A stretch of DNA of 64,000 nucleotides from Osedax fenrisi (taxonomy: Eukaryota > Annelida > Polychaeta > Sabellida > Siboglinidae): positions 104,218,298 through 104,282,297 of the forward strand of contig OZ025239.1 in the NCBI GenBank assembly GCA_964019155.1. Reading direction: 5' to 3'. Both the position numbers and the translations under genes were made by a program. Each line of letters begins with the position of its first letter. The stretch's first letter is position 1. The notes below the pieces were generated by a model. The model was not told the origin of the DNA, did not search any database, and was given only the letters and a program-made list of their open reading frames with translations. Below, piece after piece: positions 1 through 12,720 of this stretch.

Positions 1-1960
1 TAATTAATTATAGAAGTAAAAAACAGGATCGAAGTATTCCAGAGCAATTCATCTACACTAACTGCTGATACATCGTACACATATTTTGAAACTTCATGTA
101 AGGAAATAGCTAAACACATAATACCACTTAAACCAAAGCTTAAAAAAAGAATACCATGGGAAACTACAGATATATGCAATTAGCGAAAGAAACTACAAGA
201 AACAGCACAACAAAGAGATTCACACCCAACAATGGAAAATATCAGAAAATTCAAGAGAGGACAAAAATAACTTGAGCTTTCATATGAAAAAGAACAATCT
301 GAATACATCCAAAAAAAGATAGATGAAATACAATGTGCTGTAAGAAACCAAAAATCAGCAATAGCATGGAAAATAGTAAATGAGGTAAGTGGGAGAAAAA
401 AGTCATGAAGATCAAAGACTAAGGCGATAATGATGAAGAACGGGTGAAACTATGGCACAAACATTTTCAAGATATATTGGGTAAATGCCCAAGAATTATA
501 GAAAATGATGAAATATCAAGAATTGTACACTGTTAATTAAACATAAATAAAGGACCTTTCACTTCTGATGAAATCGATAAGGCTGCGAGAAACATTAAAA
601 ATGGTAAAGCTGTAGGTCTGTATGAAATACCAGCGGAAGTCTGGAAGCTAGAAGCATTTAAAGCATACTATTACATTTCTGCAACAGTGTATATAATCAG
701 GATCCTATACAGAGATGGAACGAAGGATGTTTACTACCGTTACCAAAAAAATGAAACCTGACCAATACTGAAAACTACCGAGGGGTAACACTTACACCAA
801 TTTCCCCGAAGATCTACAATTTATTGATATTACATAGAATAAGACCGAAAATTGATCCTATTCTTAGAAAAAACCAAAATGGTTTCAGAACTAACAGATC
901 CACACACGGTCAAATACAAACTGTACGTCGTATAATCGAATGATTAAAAGTCAAGGACCTACCTACCATATTTCTTTTTATTGACTTTTCGAAAGCGTTC
1001 GATTCAATCGACAGAAATAAAATGATAGACTTCTCGCTTATGGAATAACAAAAGAAGTTGTCAACACGATAATTATATTATATATTAACACACGTGCAAT
1101 GGTCAGATCACCTGATGTAGACACCCATTTCTTTAAGATTACAACCGGCGTTCTGCAAGGAGATACAATCGCACTATTTTTGTTTATTATCTGCCTTGAT
1201 TACGTACTTAGAAAATCCATTGATTGTAATACAGACCTAGGATTACAAATTACTGAAAGAAAGAGCACAAGATATCCTGCAATCAACATAACAGAGGCAG
1301 ATTATGCAGATGATATTGCCATCACTATAAATAATCTCAGAGAAGCAAATTTACTATTACATAGCATAGAAAAGTTGGCTAAAGAAATTGGACTCTACAT
1401 TAATGTCTATAAAACTGAGTGCATGCCATTCAATCAACATAATACTGTACGAGATGTAATGAGTAATCAGAATGGTGAAAGGATAAAGTAAGTTAACGAT
1501 TTTAAATACATTGGCTGCTATATCGCATCTACAGAACACGATATAAATGTCAGAATTGGAAAAGCTTGGTCTGCATTAAACCAGTTAACTAATATATAGA
1601 AATCTAGACTCTCAAAAAACTTGAAGAGAAACTTCTTCAGAGCAACAGTTGAGTCAGTACTAGTATATGGAGCAATTACATGGACATTAACATCAACACC
1701 GGAGAAGAAGATGGATGATGCTTACACCGTGTAGGCTACACGCGCATTCTATGAGCCGCCCTGCATGTTTATTAGAGAGATCATATGATAAACAGAGAGC
1801 TTTATAACAAATTGTTATTAACAATATTCCAAGAATAACAAGTTCAATTCGTTTACTGAATGTGAAGTGGAAGAGCTGATAAACTTGATGAAAAATAGGG
1901 ATGCATGGAAGAAACGTGTCTTAGAATGCCGAGCAAGCTCGACCTGGTAAGGTAAGTAAA
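1..1960 (+). pseudogene. Decayed RTE-like LINE reverse transcriptase (5' end outside window)
   Basis: Reading the + strand across several frames gives a recognisable non-LTR reverse transcriptase. A fragment like FTSDEIDKAARNIKNGKAVG lies near 557-620 and the motif A stretch FLFIDFSKAFDSID near 968-1015. The longest open piece (1099-1491) carries GVLQGDTIALFLFIICLDYV (motif B) and ADYADDIAIT (the YADD catalytic motif C). Downstream, FKYIGCYIASTEHDIN and a final NRDAWKKRVLECRASSTW match the C-terminal end usual for this family of endonuclease/reverse-transcriptase elements. Stops and frameshifts separate these blocks, so no full protein can be made. The 3' end is near 1950, where the coding match stops at a TAA. 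The RTE-like assignment rests on remembered motif wording; a related clade is possible. Confidence 0.8.
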
Positions 1961-2772
1961 TATCTATATATTGTATTATACAATTTATATAGTATTATCA
2001 TTCATTATATTTGATTGCATCATGAATATATTCACCTATGTTGTATGTCATACGTGTACCTCGCTCTCAATTACATAACATGTACAGTGAAGCCTTATGT
2101 TTAGACACGCCCACCTTGAACTATGGCTGTCGTATTTTCTATATTTATAAATCCGTCGGCTATCGAGTGCAGTAAACGCTGTAAGTTACGGTCATATTCA
2201 ATATGATATTCAATATTATGCAATAAATATTGCGTAACCAAAAGTGTATTGTTTATATATATCAAACTATTATAGATTATATTATATTTTCTATGCTATT
2301 AATTTATTTAATATATTTATTTATTTATATATCCTACACTTAATTATTAAAACTTTATAATAATTGAATAACTTGAATGTAAATATAGACTTAATTATTA
2401 ACTTAATAATAATCGTATTCATGTATATATATTATATATATATGTTTACTTTTTAACGTGTTTTTAAAGTATTTATGTACGATACTTTTTGTTGATTATA
2501 GAGTATCTTAGTTAATAGATACCATTACAAAATGTAGTCAGATATTGTATTTAATACTGATATTTATATAAGAAATATAATATTTGAATCCGAATTTATA
2601 TTTGAATTCTATTTATAATAAAACCACGCCTATTTTTTAAAAGAAACACGCCCATATTTATTTTATAATATCAAATATTAGTTAATGATATAAATAATAT
2701 TAAATGGTATAAAAAAGCACAATTAGTAATTAATTATAAGTATTATATGATTTACTCATTAATTTAATAAAC

Positions 2773-2807
<35 letters not shown>

Positions 2808-3991
2808 TATTTCTATTAAGGGCACTGTGAAGTAATCACGTGGGCGGCGAATCTCGCATATGACACCGCAGCCAAAGATACATATTATGTAACATAACTC
2901 TAATTAATTGGTAAAATGAATACAGCTATAAATGTAGGTATTTATACTCATATTATATTATCTGTATTTGGCAAACTCTGTGGAAATTAATAATAAATTA
3001 TGCCATACGTATTAATAACACAGGTTAAAAACTATATATTTTAAAGTAGCCTATTTATTTAACGTCTTTGCATATAAATTCTATCATTACTTATATTTTC
3101 GACATTTTGAAGGGCAGACGTGTTTTCCTTACATATTTAATTACTATCGAATTATATACAATTAATTATCGATATAGAACTACATCAAAGCTTTGTATAC
3201 ATTTTTATAATAAGATCTTTAATAACTTATATTTTAGGGTGCACTATATATAACCGCCTTTCATTATATTCAATATGTTACATTATGTTTATGATTAACC
3301 GATATAATAACGTCTATGACCTATAGTTTTGTAAATATTTTGAGTCCTACAATTATTTAGTTTTCATTTATTTACACCCTTAAATTTATTTAACTATATT
3401 TAACTTATATTAGATTTATAAAATTAATTATGTAGATTTATATTACGAATTATTGTAATTTTTTTATATTATCATAATAATATAATAATTATGATATATA
3501 AAATGATGATATATATATATATTATATATATATATAGTCACTATAATAGTGTATATGCGAATCAGATATAATCAGAAAATTCTGACCCTTTCTGCCTATA
3601 GGCCCTATATGCCTAATGACATAACTATAGTTTATGATCATCAACTAGGGTCAACATTTTCAGATTATAATAATGATTCATAATATTTTCATCATAATTT
3701 TCATCATTCTTTATAAGATTATCTTAAAGATAATAATTCGTAAAATCAAGCAGAGCTTATCGAGTTATCAACCAAGATGGACAACAAACTAATACAAATT
3801 TAAAAGGGAATAATATATAAATCATGAGTAATATTATATTAGTGTATTTAATACACTGTATTATATTATATATAATTTATATATAATAATATAATTTATA
3901 TTATTATAATATAATATAATATAATAATTAAAACAATTTTAATAAATTTTAATTAAGACAATTTTATTAAATTGTTTGCATGATTATTATA

Positions 3992-4049
<58 letters not shown>
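1961..4049. other. AT-rich DNA without recognisable genes
   Basis: About 2 kb of AT-rich sequence with short (TA)n runs (about 2774-2804 and 3509-3536). A long (TA)n run of about 70 bp (3979-4048) ends it. Neither strand shows a convincing ORF, splice-linked exon set or RNA gene. The open frame at 3068-3253 has low-complexity composition and no family resemblance. Confidence 0.6.
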
Positions 4050-4050
<1 letters not shown>

Positions 4051-4055
4051 TAACC

Positions 4056-4227
4056 AGTAACCTCGTACGACTTGTTAAATTTAATTTATTTCATAATAAT
4101 ACAGTTTTTATACGATTATATATAATAACTTATTATATATTTATATCATATATTGTATTATCTATATTCGTATAAGAACTGTATAATTATGAAATAAATT
4201 TAATTTAATAAGTCGTACGAGATTACT
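4056..4227. repeat. Imperfect inverted repeat with ~71-bp arms around a CGTACGA motif
   Basis: The left arm (about 4056-4127) begins AGTAACCTCGTACGACTTGT. The right arm (about 4157-4227) is its reverse complement with few changes, around a spacer of about 30 bp. Two more partial copies of the terminal motif (CGTACGA...TTAC) follow at 4232-4262. The layout fits a foldback element or a small MITE. No coding capacity and no clear target duplication were seen. Confidence 0.55.
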
Positions 4228-4659
4228 AAATAAATCGTACGAAATTACCTCGTACGGGATTACTGGCATTCGTGTAGGCACTCGGTGCACGATATTCAAC
4301 ACATTTATAATATATACTAGCGGACAGTACTGGTCAAGGGCTAACGATCCTTGTAAAGTACTTGTGTAAGGGTTACTTCATTACTAAAAGTTAATAATTA
4401 TAAAAATTTAATTTATTACTAAGAATACTCTTGATAATTATAAATTAATGTATTATTACTAAAAATAATCTTAATAATTATAAAATATTTATTATTACAA
4501 AATTAACCTTACTAAATATTAGTTTATTATTACTAATTAGGTAAGCTTAAATATTAATAATTATTTACTAAAAAAAATATTAAATATGATTTTATTTATG
4601 TGTATAGATAATATAAAAAAGTGTATTTAAAATAAAAAAAATATTTTAATTTTAATACT

Positions 4660-4691
4660 GCCTGCCATGGAATGTTCAAATTCAAATATTC

Positions 4692-4736
<45 letters not shown>

Positions 4737-4971
4737 TATGTATAATAGATTAGAAAAATAATTAATTATAATTAAACAATTTAATTACGAATAATATATT
4801 CATGATAAAAAAAATATTATAAAAAACATTAGTATTTCGTATTTCTATTGAATTTAGTTTATTTTATAATTAAAAGTAAATTACTTAATATGACCTCGAA
4901 AACATATTATGTATTACTGTATTGTAAGGAAGTTTCAAGTTAAATATCCATAGTATATATAAATATTATAT

Positions 4972-5025
<54 letters not shown>

Positions 5026-5345
5026 ATTTGTAATAAACATTAATTAATAATAGTATTTAGTAAGAATAAAGTTATAATGCATTATACACATGTGTATAAT
5101 GCATTATAACTTTATTCTTACTAAATACTATTATTAATTAATGTTTATTACAAATATACATATATACATTATTTATATTTTATTAATAAACATTATTAGT
5201 AATAGTACATATATTTGAAATACGATTAATATATATATACGCAATTTTACTATAATTGTACAACTAACCCACTTTTTTGTTTAGGCCGATTTTCTTCTTA
5301 TAAAAGCATATATATATATTTATATATTATACACAATTATACATA
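4660..5345. repeat. Diverged A module, first copy
   Basis: Aligns by eye with 5583-6070: shared stretches include GGAATGTTCAAA, AACATATTATGTATTACTGT and the micro-exon-like tract at 5258-5305. That tract, on the minus strand, reads TTTTATAAG, then 28 nt, then GTGG and GTTAGTTGTA. It is interrupted by a perfect palindrome (separate entry). After about 5345 it runs into the dispersed 'AGCGGACTTGGGTACT...GGCTACGCTCC'-type repeat (5348-5420) instead of the delta-A block of the other copies. Confidence 0.5.
5012..5169. repeat. Perfect 158-bp palindrome
   Basis: The centre lies between 5090 and 5091 (ACACA|TGTGT). The 79 bases on each side are exact reverse complements with no spacer, and the first mismatch is at 5170. 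The arms contain unique sequence (TAAAGTTATAATGCATTATA), not only simple repeat. It interrupts the A module, which resumes with CATTATTTATATTTTATTAA. Either a real recent inverted duplication or a foldback read/assembly artefact. Confidence 0.85.
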
Positions 5346-5582
5346 ATAATGCTACTGACTTAGGTACTGGTAAAGGTAGGTCTAACGCTCCTTGTGTAAG
5401 TAGTAGTAGTAGTTACTTTATTAGTAAACATATTTCGTATATATGTATAGTAATAGTAATATTAGTAATACATAATTAGTGAATACAAATTTCATTAGTA
5501 TAAAAAAATCTATTAATTATTTATTATAATTATATTTATTTGTATAGATAAGTTAAAATAATTTGATTTAAAATTAAAAAAT

Positions 5583-6507
5583 AAATTGTAAAGCTTTACA
5601 TGGAATGTTCAAAGTTAAATATTCATAATATATATATAGTTATGTATATAATAGACTAATGTTAGAAAAATAAAAAATTATAATTTAATTATGAATCATA
5701 TATGCATGATAAAAAACATTAGTCTTTAATATTTCTATGGAATTTAGAATATTTTATAATTAAAAGTAAATCACTTAATATGACCACGAAAACATATTAT
5801 GTATTACTGTATTCAACGGAAGTTTCCAAGTTAAATATATATAAATCACTAATTAAAATAAATATTAAGAATAAGTAAGAATACAGTTATGTGTACATTA
5901 TTTATAATTTATTAATCAACATTATTGGTAAGAGTACATATATTTATCATAAGATTATTATGTATATACGCAATTAGACTATAATTGTACAACTAACACA
6001 CATGTTTGTTGAGGTTTATGTTCTTCTTATAAAATCATTATATATATATTTATATATTATACACAATTATATATAATAATAATATCGATGATTCAAGTTG
6101 AAATGATATGAGACAATGAACTTACTGCATAGATCCATCGATTTTAATCACGATGTACCATATGTAGTCAATCCACCCCCTACATAACGAACTATATATA
6201 GGAGGTACCCGTTAGAGATGTTGGTTATTCTAAATAGTACTGTACACTATAGGTTACGGCTAAGTATAAAGCATAAAAAAACTATTATATTATATAGTAA
6301 GCGTAATACGTTCGAAGAATACGTACAGTATTATACATATAATACATAGTACAACTAAATGATATACATAATAATATAGTTAATATTAGACTCTAATTAT
6401 ATCATATAGTACATATAACATATTACATATTTTATAACTCTATTCTATATATATATATATATATATATTCTATATAAATAATCTAGATATATCCTATATA
6501 TATATAT

Positions 6508-6578
<71 letters not shown>

Positions 6579-6598
6579 AGATTTAGATAGAATAGATT

Positions 6599-6640
<42 letters not shown>
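5583..6640. repeat. A module next to LINE copy 1
   Basis: Same module as 22850-23640, 33955-34760, 41700-42500 and 54290-55080. On the minus strand it holds, in order, block delta-A (6104-6224), a short tract with a TTTTATAAG acceptor-like start and a GTTAGTTGTA donor-like end, and AT-rich sequence. The tract resembles the 33-nt exon of the B and C genes but is 28 nt long, so the phase-2 frame is lost and it looks like a dead exon. The right end is (TA)n with TAGAATAGATTTAGATAGAA, then the LINE. Confidence 0.5.
6104..6224 (-). other. Conserved block delta-A, copy 0
   Basis: About 120 bp shared with the delta-B blocks at roughly 80-85% by eye, although the flanking DNA barely aligns. On the minus strand it starts CTCTAACGGGTACCTCCTAT, continues GGGGGTGGATT and TACATCGTGATTA, and ends TCTCATATCA. 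A 54-nt stretch between TGTAG and GCA/GTAAGT could be an exon (open in phase 2) preceded by a branch-point-like CTCTAAC. CCCCCTA and TAGGAGG can also pair as a stem on the RNA. Its function is unknown. Confidence 0.5.
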
Positions 6641-6646
<6 letters not shown>

Positions 6647-6999
6647 ATAATAATATCAGAATTTAGGCATGACCAAGGTAATCGAAGAAGCGCAATGCTT
6701 ATCTAGTCGTTTACCTGAAACATATTCCCAATTAACAATTATGAGGAGAAAAAAAAATAAAAGTAAAATTTATATAATATAGAAGTAAAATATGTAATTT
6801 TATAAATCTTATAAGAATCATGAGAATATAAAATTATAAAGCATATACAAATATAAATAACTTTAAAAATAATATTAAAAGTAAATAATTATAAATAAAA
6901 AAATTAATAGTATAAGAAATTAAAAGTATAATTGGAGTATATATATATATATATATATATATGTTAGTTTTGAATGCTGTAGTTAAAGATTACTAATAA

Positions 7000-7232
7000 A
7001 TTAGATCCAGAGTTGCCAATATTATGTTGAAATGAATGATGGTATATGATGTATCAATTTCAAGGATATGGGTACGCCAGTTCCAATGCCTTAGGGATCT
7101 TAATATCGCCAATAATAAGAACACTGACAATACTTGCCCACTCCACAAGTATATCCCATCCCCCGATACGTATCATAATCATATCAAGTCCAAACATATT
7201 AGCCACTCCGGTCATAGAAAAAATATAATGAA
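7000..7232. other. GC-richer island in the LINE 3' region
   Basis: Much less AT-rich than its surroundings and present in both LINE copies (second at 55570-55770). Both strands are open for about 50-60 codons. The minus frame contains GWDILVEWASIVSVLIIGD, the + frame SNALGILISPIIRTLTILAH. No family was recognised. It could be a structured 3' UTR segment or a captured fragment. Confidence 0.3.
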
Positions 7233-7794
7233 AAAAAAAAAAAAAAAACTAATATATATATATATATACTCCAATAATTAAAAACTCCTCATAATGTCAT
7301 TCATCATATAATCATAAAATGTAAAGAAGAAAAATAAATTAATATAAAAATCTAGGAATATAAATATAAAATAATTATAAAATTAAAAATTAAAAGACAA
7401 ATCCTATTGAATAAAACAATTAAACATAACTAAAAATAACTAAAAAAATAAATAAAAATAAATAAATAGCTATATTATAAACAAAAATTAAAAAAAAAAG
7501 TAAGTAAATTTATAGTAAGTCGAACACTGTAAACACATTTTTTTTTTAATATTATAATAAGTCAAGAAAAATTCAAGATTAAAACAAACAAATAATATTT
7601 TGTAATTTTATATTATGTCAAAGTTATATAAATAATAAAAAAATTATATAAATATTAAAAATAAAAATAAAAATAAAAAATAAAAATTTAAAATTATAAA
7701 AAACATCATAAATGTATGTTAAATTTATATTATGTCAGAAATAAAAATTAAAATAAAACAATAAAAAAATAATTATTTAGACAAATTTTCCTTT

Positions 7795-10743
7795 TTAAGT
7801 CATTTTCAATTCAAGAATATATTTTTTAACACGTCTTCCAAATGATTTAATACACCTATTTTTTGTAAGTTGAATGGGAAGTAAGTTCCACTGTCTAGAG
7901 GACACATTTCTCACTCTAAACATATCTATGCTAGTTCTTGACTTGAATCTTACAAATTTATCCGTGTTTTTATTAATCAAAAAAAGTTTTTGAATGTTAC
8001 TCGGTAATTTATAATATGCTCTATATTGATAATATGCTCTGTGAGCAACTTTAATCGAACTTAATTTTACAATATGATCAAAATTCAAAATTTTATTTTC
8101 TCTCAAAAATACATTATACGATGAACTTGTGATTAGTTTTAGTATTCGCTTTTGTAATCTATTTATATAATCAGTTAATGAGGAAAAAGTATTTCCCCAT
8201 ATATGGGCACAGTAGTATAAGTGAGGAACAAATAAAGCATTATATATAGATAGTAAAGTATATTTGTTTGCCATTGGTCTAACTTTCCTTATAATTCCGG
8301 TTATCCTAGATAACTTTTTGGAAATGTAATTATACTGTTCTTTTCAGTCTAGTTTGTCATCAATGAATACTCCAAGAAACTTATAGTTTTTAACCTTTTC
8401 GATCTTGGTATTATTTATTCTGATATCAAATATAGAGTTAGTATGTATATTTCTAACATTGAAAAGGATAAAATTAGATTTTTGCAGGTTTAAAGTTAAC
8501 TTGTTTGCGCAAAGCCATTTATTCAATTTTTCAAGTTCCTTATTCATTTTAACATTTAATTTACCTAGTCACACTATTACACTATTAAAAATAATATTAG
8601 TGTCATCTGCAAATAAAATTGTTTTGAAGTCATTGGAAATATTCTGTAAATCATTAATATATATTAAAAATAAAAGTGGCCCAAGAACCGAGCCCTGCGG
8701 AACACCATATTTCATAATCTCAGTAGTTGAGTATTCATCTTTATAGTGAACAAATTGTAGTATATTATGTAGATAACTTTTAAGTAATGAAAGTGCTGAC
8801 CCCCGTATACCATAATGCTCTAGTTTAACAAATAATATGTCATGGTGTATAGTATCGAACGCTTTTTTTAGGTCAATTGATACAACTGCACATTTTTCCA
8901 ATCGTTCAAGACTTTCAGATATTGATTCAGTTAGATCCATTAATGCATCCGAAGATGAAATACCTTCTCTGAATCCATATTGTGAGTCACTCAATATATC
9001 ATTTTTTGTTAAAAATACATTTAATCTTGTTTTTATTATCTTTTCAAATAATGTTGATATTTGTGGTAACATTGATATTGGTCTATAGTTGGATAACTCA
9101 TTTTTAGCACCAGATTTATATATAGGAATTATTTTAGAAATTTTTAAATCATCTGGAAATAAACCAACATGTAAACATTTATTAAAAAGTATTGCAAGAA
9201 TTGGACTTATCTCATCCTTTATTTGTTTAATTATATGCATATTAAAACCTAAGGTATCAATGCTGTATTTATTATCACAATTTTCGATAAATTTTTTAAT
9301 TTCATTAACGCTAGTATGAAATAAAAATAATGAATTTTTGTTTTTATTAGTTAATGTCTTATAGATTGACTGCAAATTATTATCACAAAATTCCTTAGCT
9401 AAATTTGGGCCTACATTTATGAAATGATCATTAAACTTATTTGCAATTTCACTATTAGATTTATCACTAATAAAAGTAGTATCCTTAGATTTACTAGTAT
9501 ATCCAATTAGCTGTTTTATCGTTTTCCACATTTGTTTTGGGTTATTACTATGAGTTTTAAATTTGTCATTATAATATTTATTTTCTACATACCTAAGAAT
9601 TGTTGTTAACATATTTTTATAACTGGTATAGCTCAGTTTGTTGAGAACAGTTTTATTTTTTATATATCTTTTATAAAGTTTATTTTTTTTAAATATACAT
9701 TTTCTAATTGTATTCCATATCCACGGTTTGTTTAGAAAACGTTTTTTGGATAGTTTATTTGTTATTAATGGACAAGTTTTATTATATAACTTAGAAAGGT
9801 CTTTTAAAAATTTTGTAAAAGTATCATTTATACACATTTCAGTGTCATATTTGAGTAAATTCCAATTAAAATTAGTTATTGCGAGTTTGAAATTAAAAAT
9901 GTTATTTTCTTTGAGCATACGTGACTTTTTAATTATACTTATATTATCTCTTTTAGATGCTATTTTAAAATTTATAAAAATGGGTAATTGGTCACTTATG
10001 TCTGAGTAGACTATACCAGATATTAAATTATCTTGAAAGTTTGTAAAAAAATTATCTATGAGTGAATTTGTGCTTGAAATTCTTGTTGGTTTAGTTATTG
10101 TTGGGTATAAATTAAGTGAATATATGCTATCGTAGAAATATTTAGTATTATTAGAATCATTATAATTAAGCAAATTTATATTTACATCACCACCAATACA
10201 TATTACATAATCTGATATATAGTTTTCAAATTTATTTGTAAACATATCAGTGAAATCAATAATGTTACTATTAGGTGGTCTATATATACCACTAATTAAA
10301 TATTTTATGTTTGAGTTTTTTAATTTAAACTTAATTGTACACATGTCACATATTTCTTTATTAGTATAACACAATTCATCTATATTTTCAAAGTCAATAT
10401 AATTACTAACATATAATAAAACACCACCACCTCTACACGAAGATCTATTTATACCTGTTAAGTTATAATTTGATAAATTATATAGTTTATTATTTGAATC
10501 ATTCAACCATGTTTCTGTGATTATAATAATAGAGAATTGTTTATGAATAGAATCTATAAAATGTATAATATTATTATAATTTACACTAATACTGCGTGCA
10601 TTTATATGAAGTATAGACAAATCATTTATATTACTTGTATCACAATTGAATGCATTTTGTATATTTGTATAATCATAATACTTGCAATCAATACTATTAG
10701 AATTATCAATTGATTTGTCAAAATCAGAAATAAATGTATTCAT
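7795..10743 (-). pseudogene. LINE copy 1 ORF2: AP endonuclease plus reverse transcriptase, broken
   Basis: The main open piece is 8569-10743 (724 codons). Its N-terminal third is an apurinic-type endonuclease: ILHINARSIS (near residue 45), ITETWL, YRPPNSN and GGDVNINLL. The expected SDH catalytic motif reads SDISDQLP, with His replaced by Gln. The reverse transcriptase follows with YRPISMLP, SIDLKKAFDTIHHDIL (motif A), GVPQGSVLGPLL (motif B) and ILFADDTNII (motif C). A frameshift near 8560-8580 separates the C-terminal part. That part resumes as NKELEKLNKWLCANKLTLNL, stops at an in-frame TGA near 8348 (Trp in the other copy), and continues to 7795 with the usual YNALFVPHLYYCAHIWG region. The copy cannot make an active protein. 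Confidence 0.9.
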
Positions 10744-10817
10744 AGTGAATTAATTAAAATAAAAAAGTATAAAATAAAAGTATAAAATAAAATAAAAGTA
10801 TTAGATAAAATATGAAC

Positions 10818-11526
10818 TTATGTATTTGAAATCACTTCAGTATAATACGTTAATTGTGTTGTATCTGTAATCACTATTTTATTTTTTTTGTCAGTGCTGA
10901 TATAAACTTTATTATTAAAAACCCAGGTATTAGTAATTTTCTTTGATTTTACCAACTGTCTGGTTTTGTAGAATATATTATTAATATTATTTGGGTGTTT
11001 TTTGTTTAAATAATAGTTTGTATTTATTAACAATAGTTTTTTTTTAAGAATATTTACCATAGACTTATGATTATCTAATGTTATAAAATATTTATCTGAT
11101 TGTACTGTGTCTGATGATTTGATATTTGTATCTTCCTTATTTGATTTAGTTATATTAATAATAGTTCCTTTTTCTAATTCTATATCTAGCTTTGATTTTA
11201 GAAATTTAATTATATTATCTTCACTTTCATATGATGTAGTATCCTCTTTATTGTTGTTTGTGAGTATTAAGGTATTACTGGTATTATCGTTTATATTGTT
11301 ATCTAATTTTATTAATGAATTAGTTATTTGTTTTAACGGTAATTTCTGTATTGTTTCACTAATTTTTTTTAAACTCAGTATTAATCAAGTTTATTAGATT
11401 ACTGTTATCTGTCTTAAGCTCTTGAATTAATTTAGTTTGATAAGTTACAATATCTGACAATTTTTCTACTTTAGAAGTTAATTCGTTTATATATTTTATT
11501 ATTTTAACATTTGATATTGGTGACAT
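10818..11526 (-). pseudogene. LINE copy 1 ORF1, frameshifted
   Basis: Lies 74 bp upstream of ORF2 on the same strand. Starts at an ATG (MSPISNVK) at 11526. A one-base length difference in a T-run near 11360-11370 shifts the frame relative to copy 2, so only the C-terminal part (TNTWVFNNKVYIS and following) stays open. The intact version is at 59347-60054. Confidence 0.8.
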
Positions 11527-12010
11527 GATCAATATTAATTTAATATTACAATAAACGAATACTTTTTTTAAAATAATTAGCTACTTTATTATACATATAC
11601 TTAAGAATAGTAATATGTATATATATATAAATTCTTAAAGAATATAATATAGAATATTGAAACCTTATATATTAATAAATATTATATATGTAAATAAAAC
11701 AAAACAAAACACTATGTTATAGTACACACATATATAATGTTTATGAAATTAAATATATAATGTAGTGACAAATTAAATGTCACGGTTCAGTAATTCCAAT
11801 AAAATATCATATAATGCTAATTTTAGTATCAATAAAATACATTTAATATAAAATTATAAATGTATTTTATGTAATATTTGTTTATAAGTACTATGCAAAT
11901 ATTATATTATAAGATACACTTAACTTTTTGATGATACTTAAGGATTTAAATGAATTTATAATTTAAGATGTGTCAAAAATGAACCAGGAAATGAATCTGT
12001 GAGAGATATA

Positions 12011-12065
<55 letters not shown>

Positions 12066-12097
12066 GTAATGAAGTATACAAATGTACATATTTTTAA

Positions 12098-12328
12098 TTA
12101 TTTATTCACGACAATGTTCACAATGTTGGTTACATATGTGTGCCTGTTAAAAGGTAATATTTATAAATATATAATATATTATAATATGTGTACAACTAAC
12201 CCACCACGCCTAACGAAAGAATTTCCTCTCCTCCTTATAAAGTATGTATATGTGTAACTAATATACGCGTAGGTTATAGAGCATAGTATTATTATTATGT
12301 TAGTAAACATATACACTCACTATAATAC

Positions 12329-12371
<43 letters not shown>

Positions 12372-12678
12372 CTATTAGTATTATAAATAACCTTGATCTC
12401 TTTGACCTTGCCCTTGTGTGTACTGGAGTAGCATTCCTGTAAGTAATAGTACAGATAATAATAGTAATAATACGTCGAATAATACATATGCGTGTAGGTT
12501 ATAGTTATAGTATTTAGTCGTAGTACTATTGAATAACAGCATAAACGAAGCGTACCTAGTATGCTAATACAGGTATCGTATACATATTATAGAGTAATAG
12601 TTATAGTAATAGATAACGCGTGGGGTAGTAGTAGTATTCGTATTAATATAAGTACATTATAGAAACACTAAGTCAACA

Positions 12679-12720
<42 letters not shown>

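Larger units (their letters stand above)
6645..12010 (-). mobile_element. CR1/Jockey-type LINE, copy 1 (about 5.4 kb)
   Basis: Minus-strand non-LTR retrotransposon. It has a 5' UTR (about 11527-12010), ORF1, a short gap, an endonuclease/reverse-transcriptase ORF2, a long AT-rich 3' region (6660-7794), and an (ATT)n-type 3' tail seen as ATAATAATAATA at 6643-6655. It sits in (TA)n between the A module and gene C1. The same element in the same setting is at 55186-60545, so the two arose by segmental duplication rather than by two insertions. Exact ends are blurred by the flanking (TA)n. Confidence 0.85.

Noticed and set aside
8837..10009. Several + strand ORFs of 80-113 codons over LINE ORF2
   Set aside because: Antisense shadows of the endonuclease/reverse-transcriptase frame.
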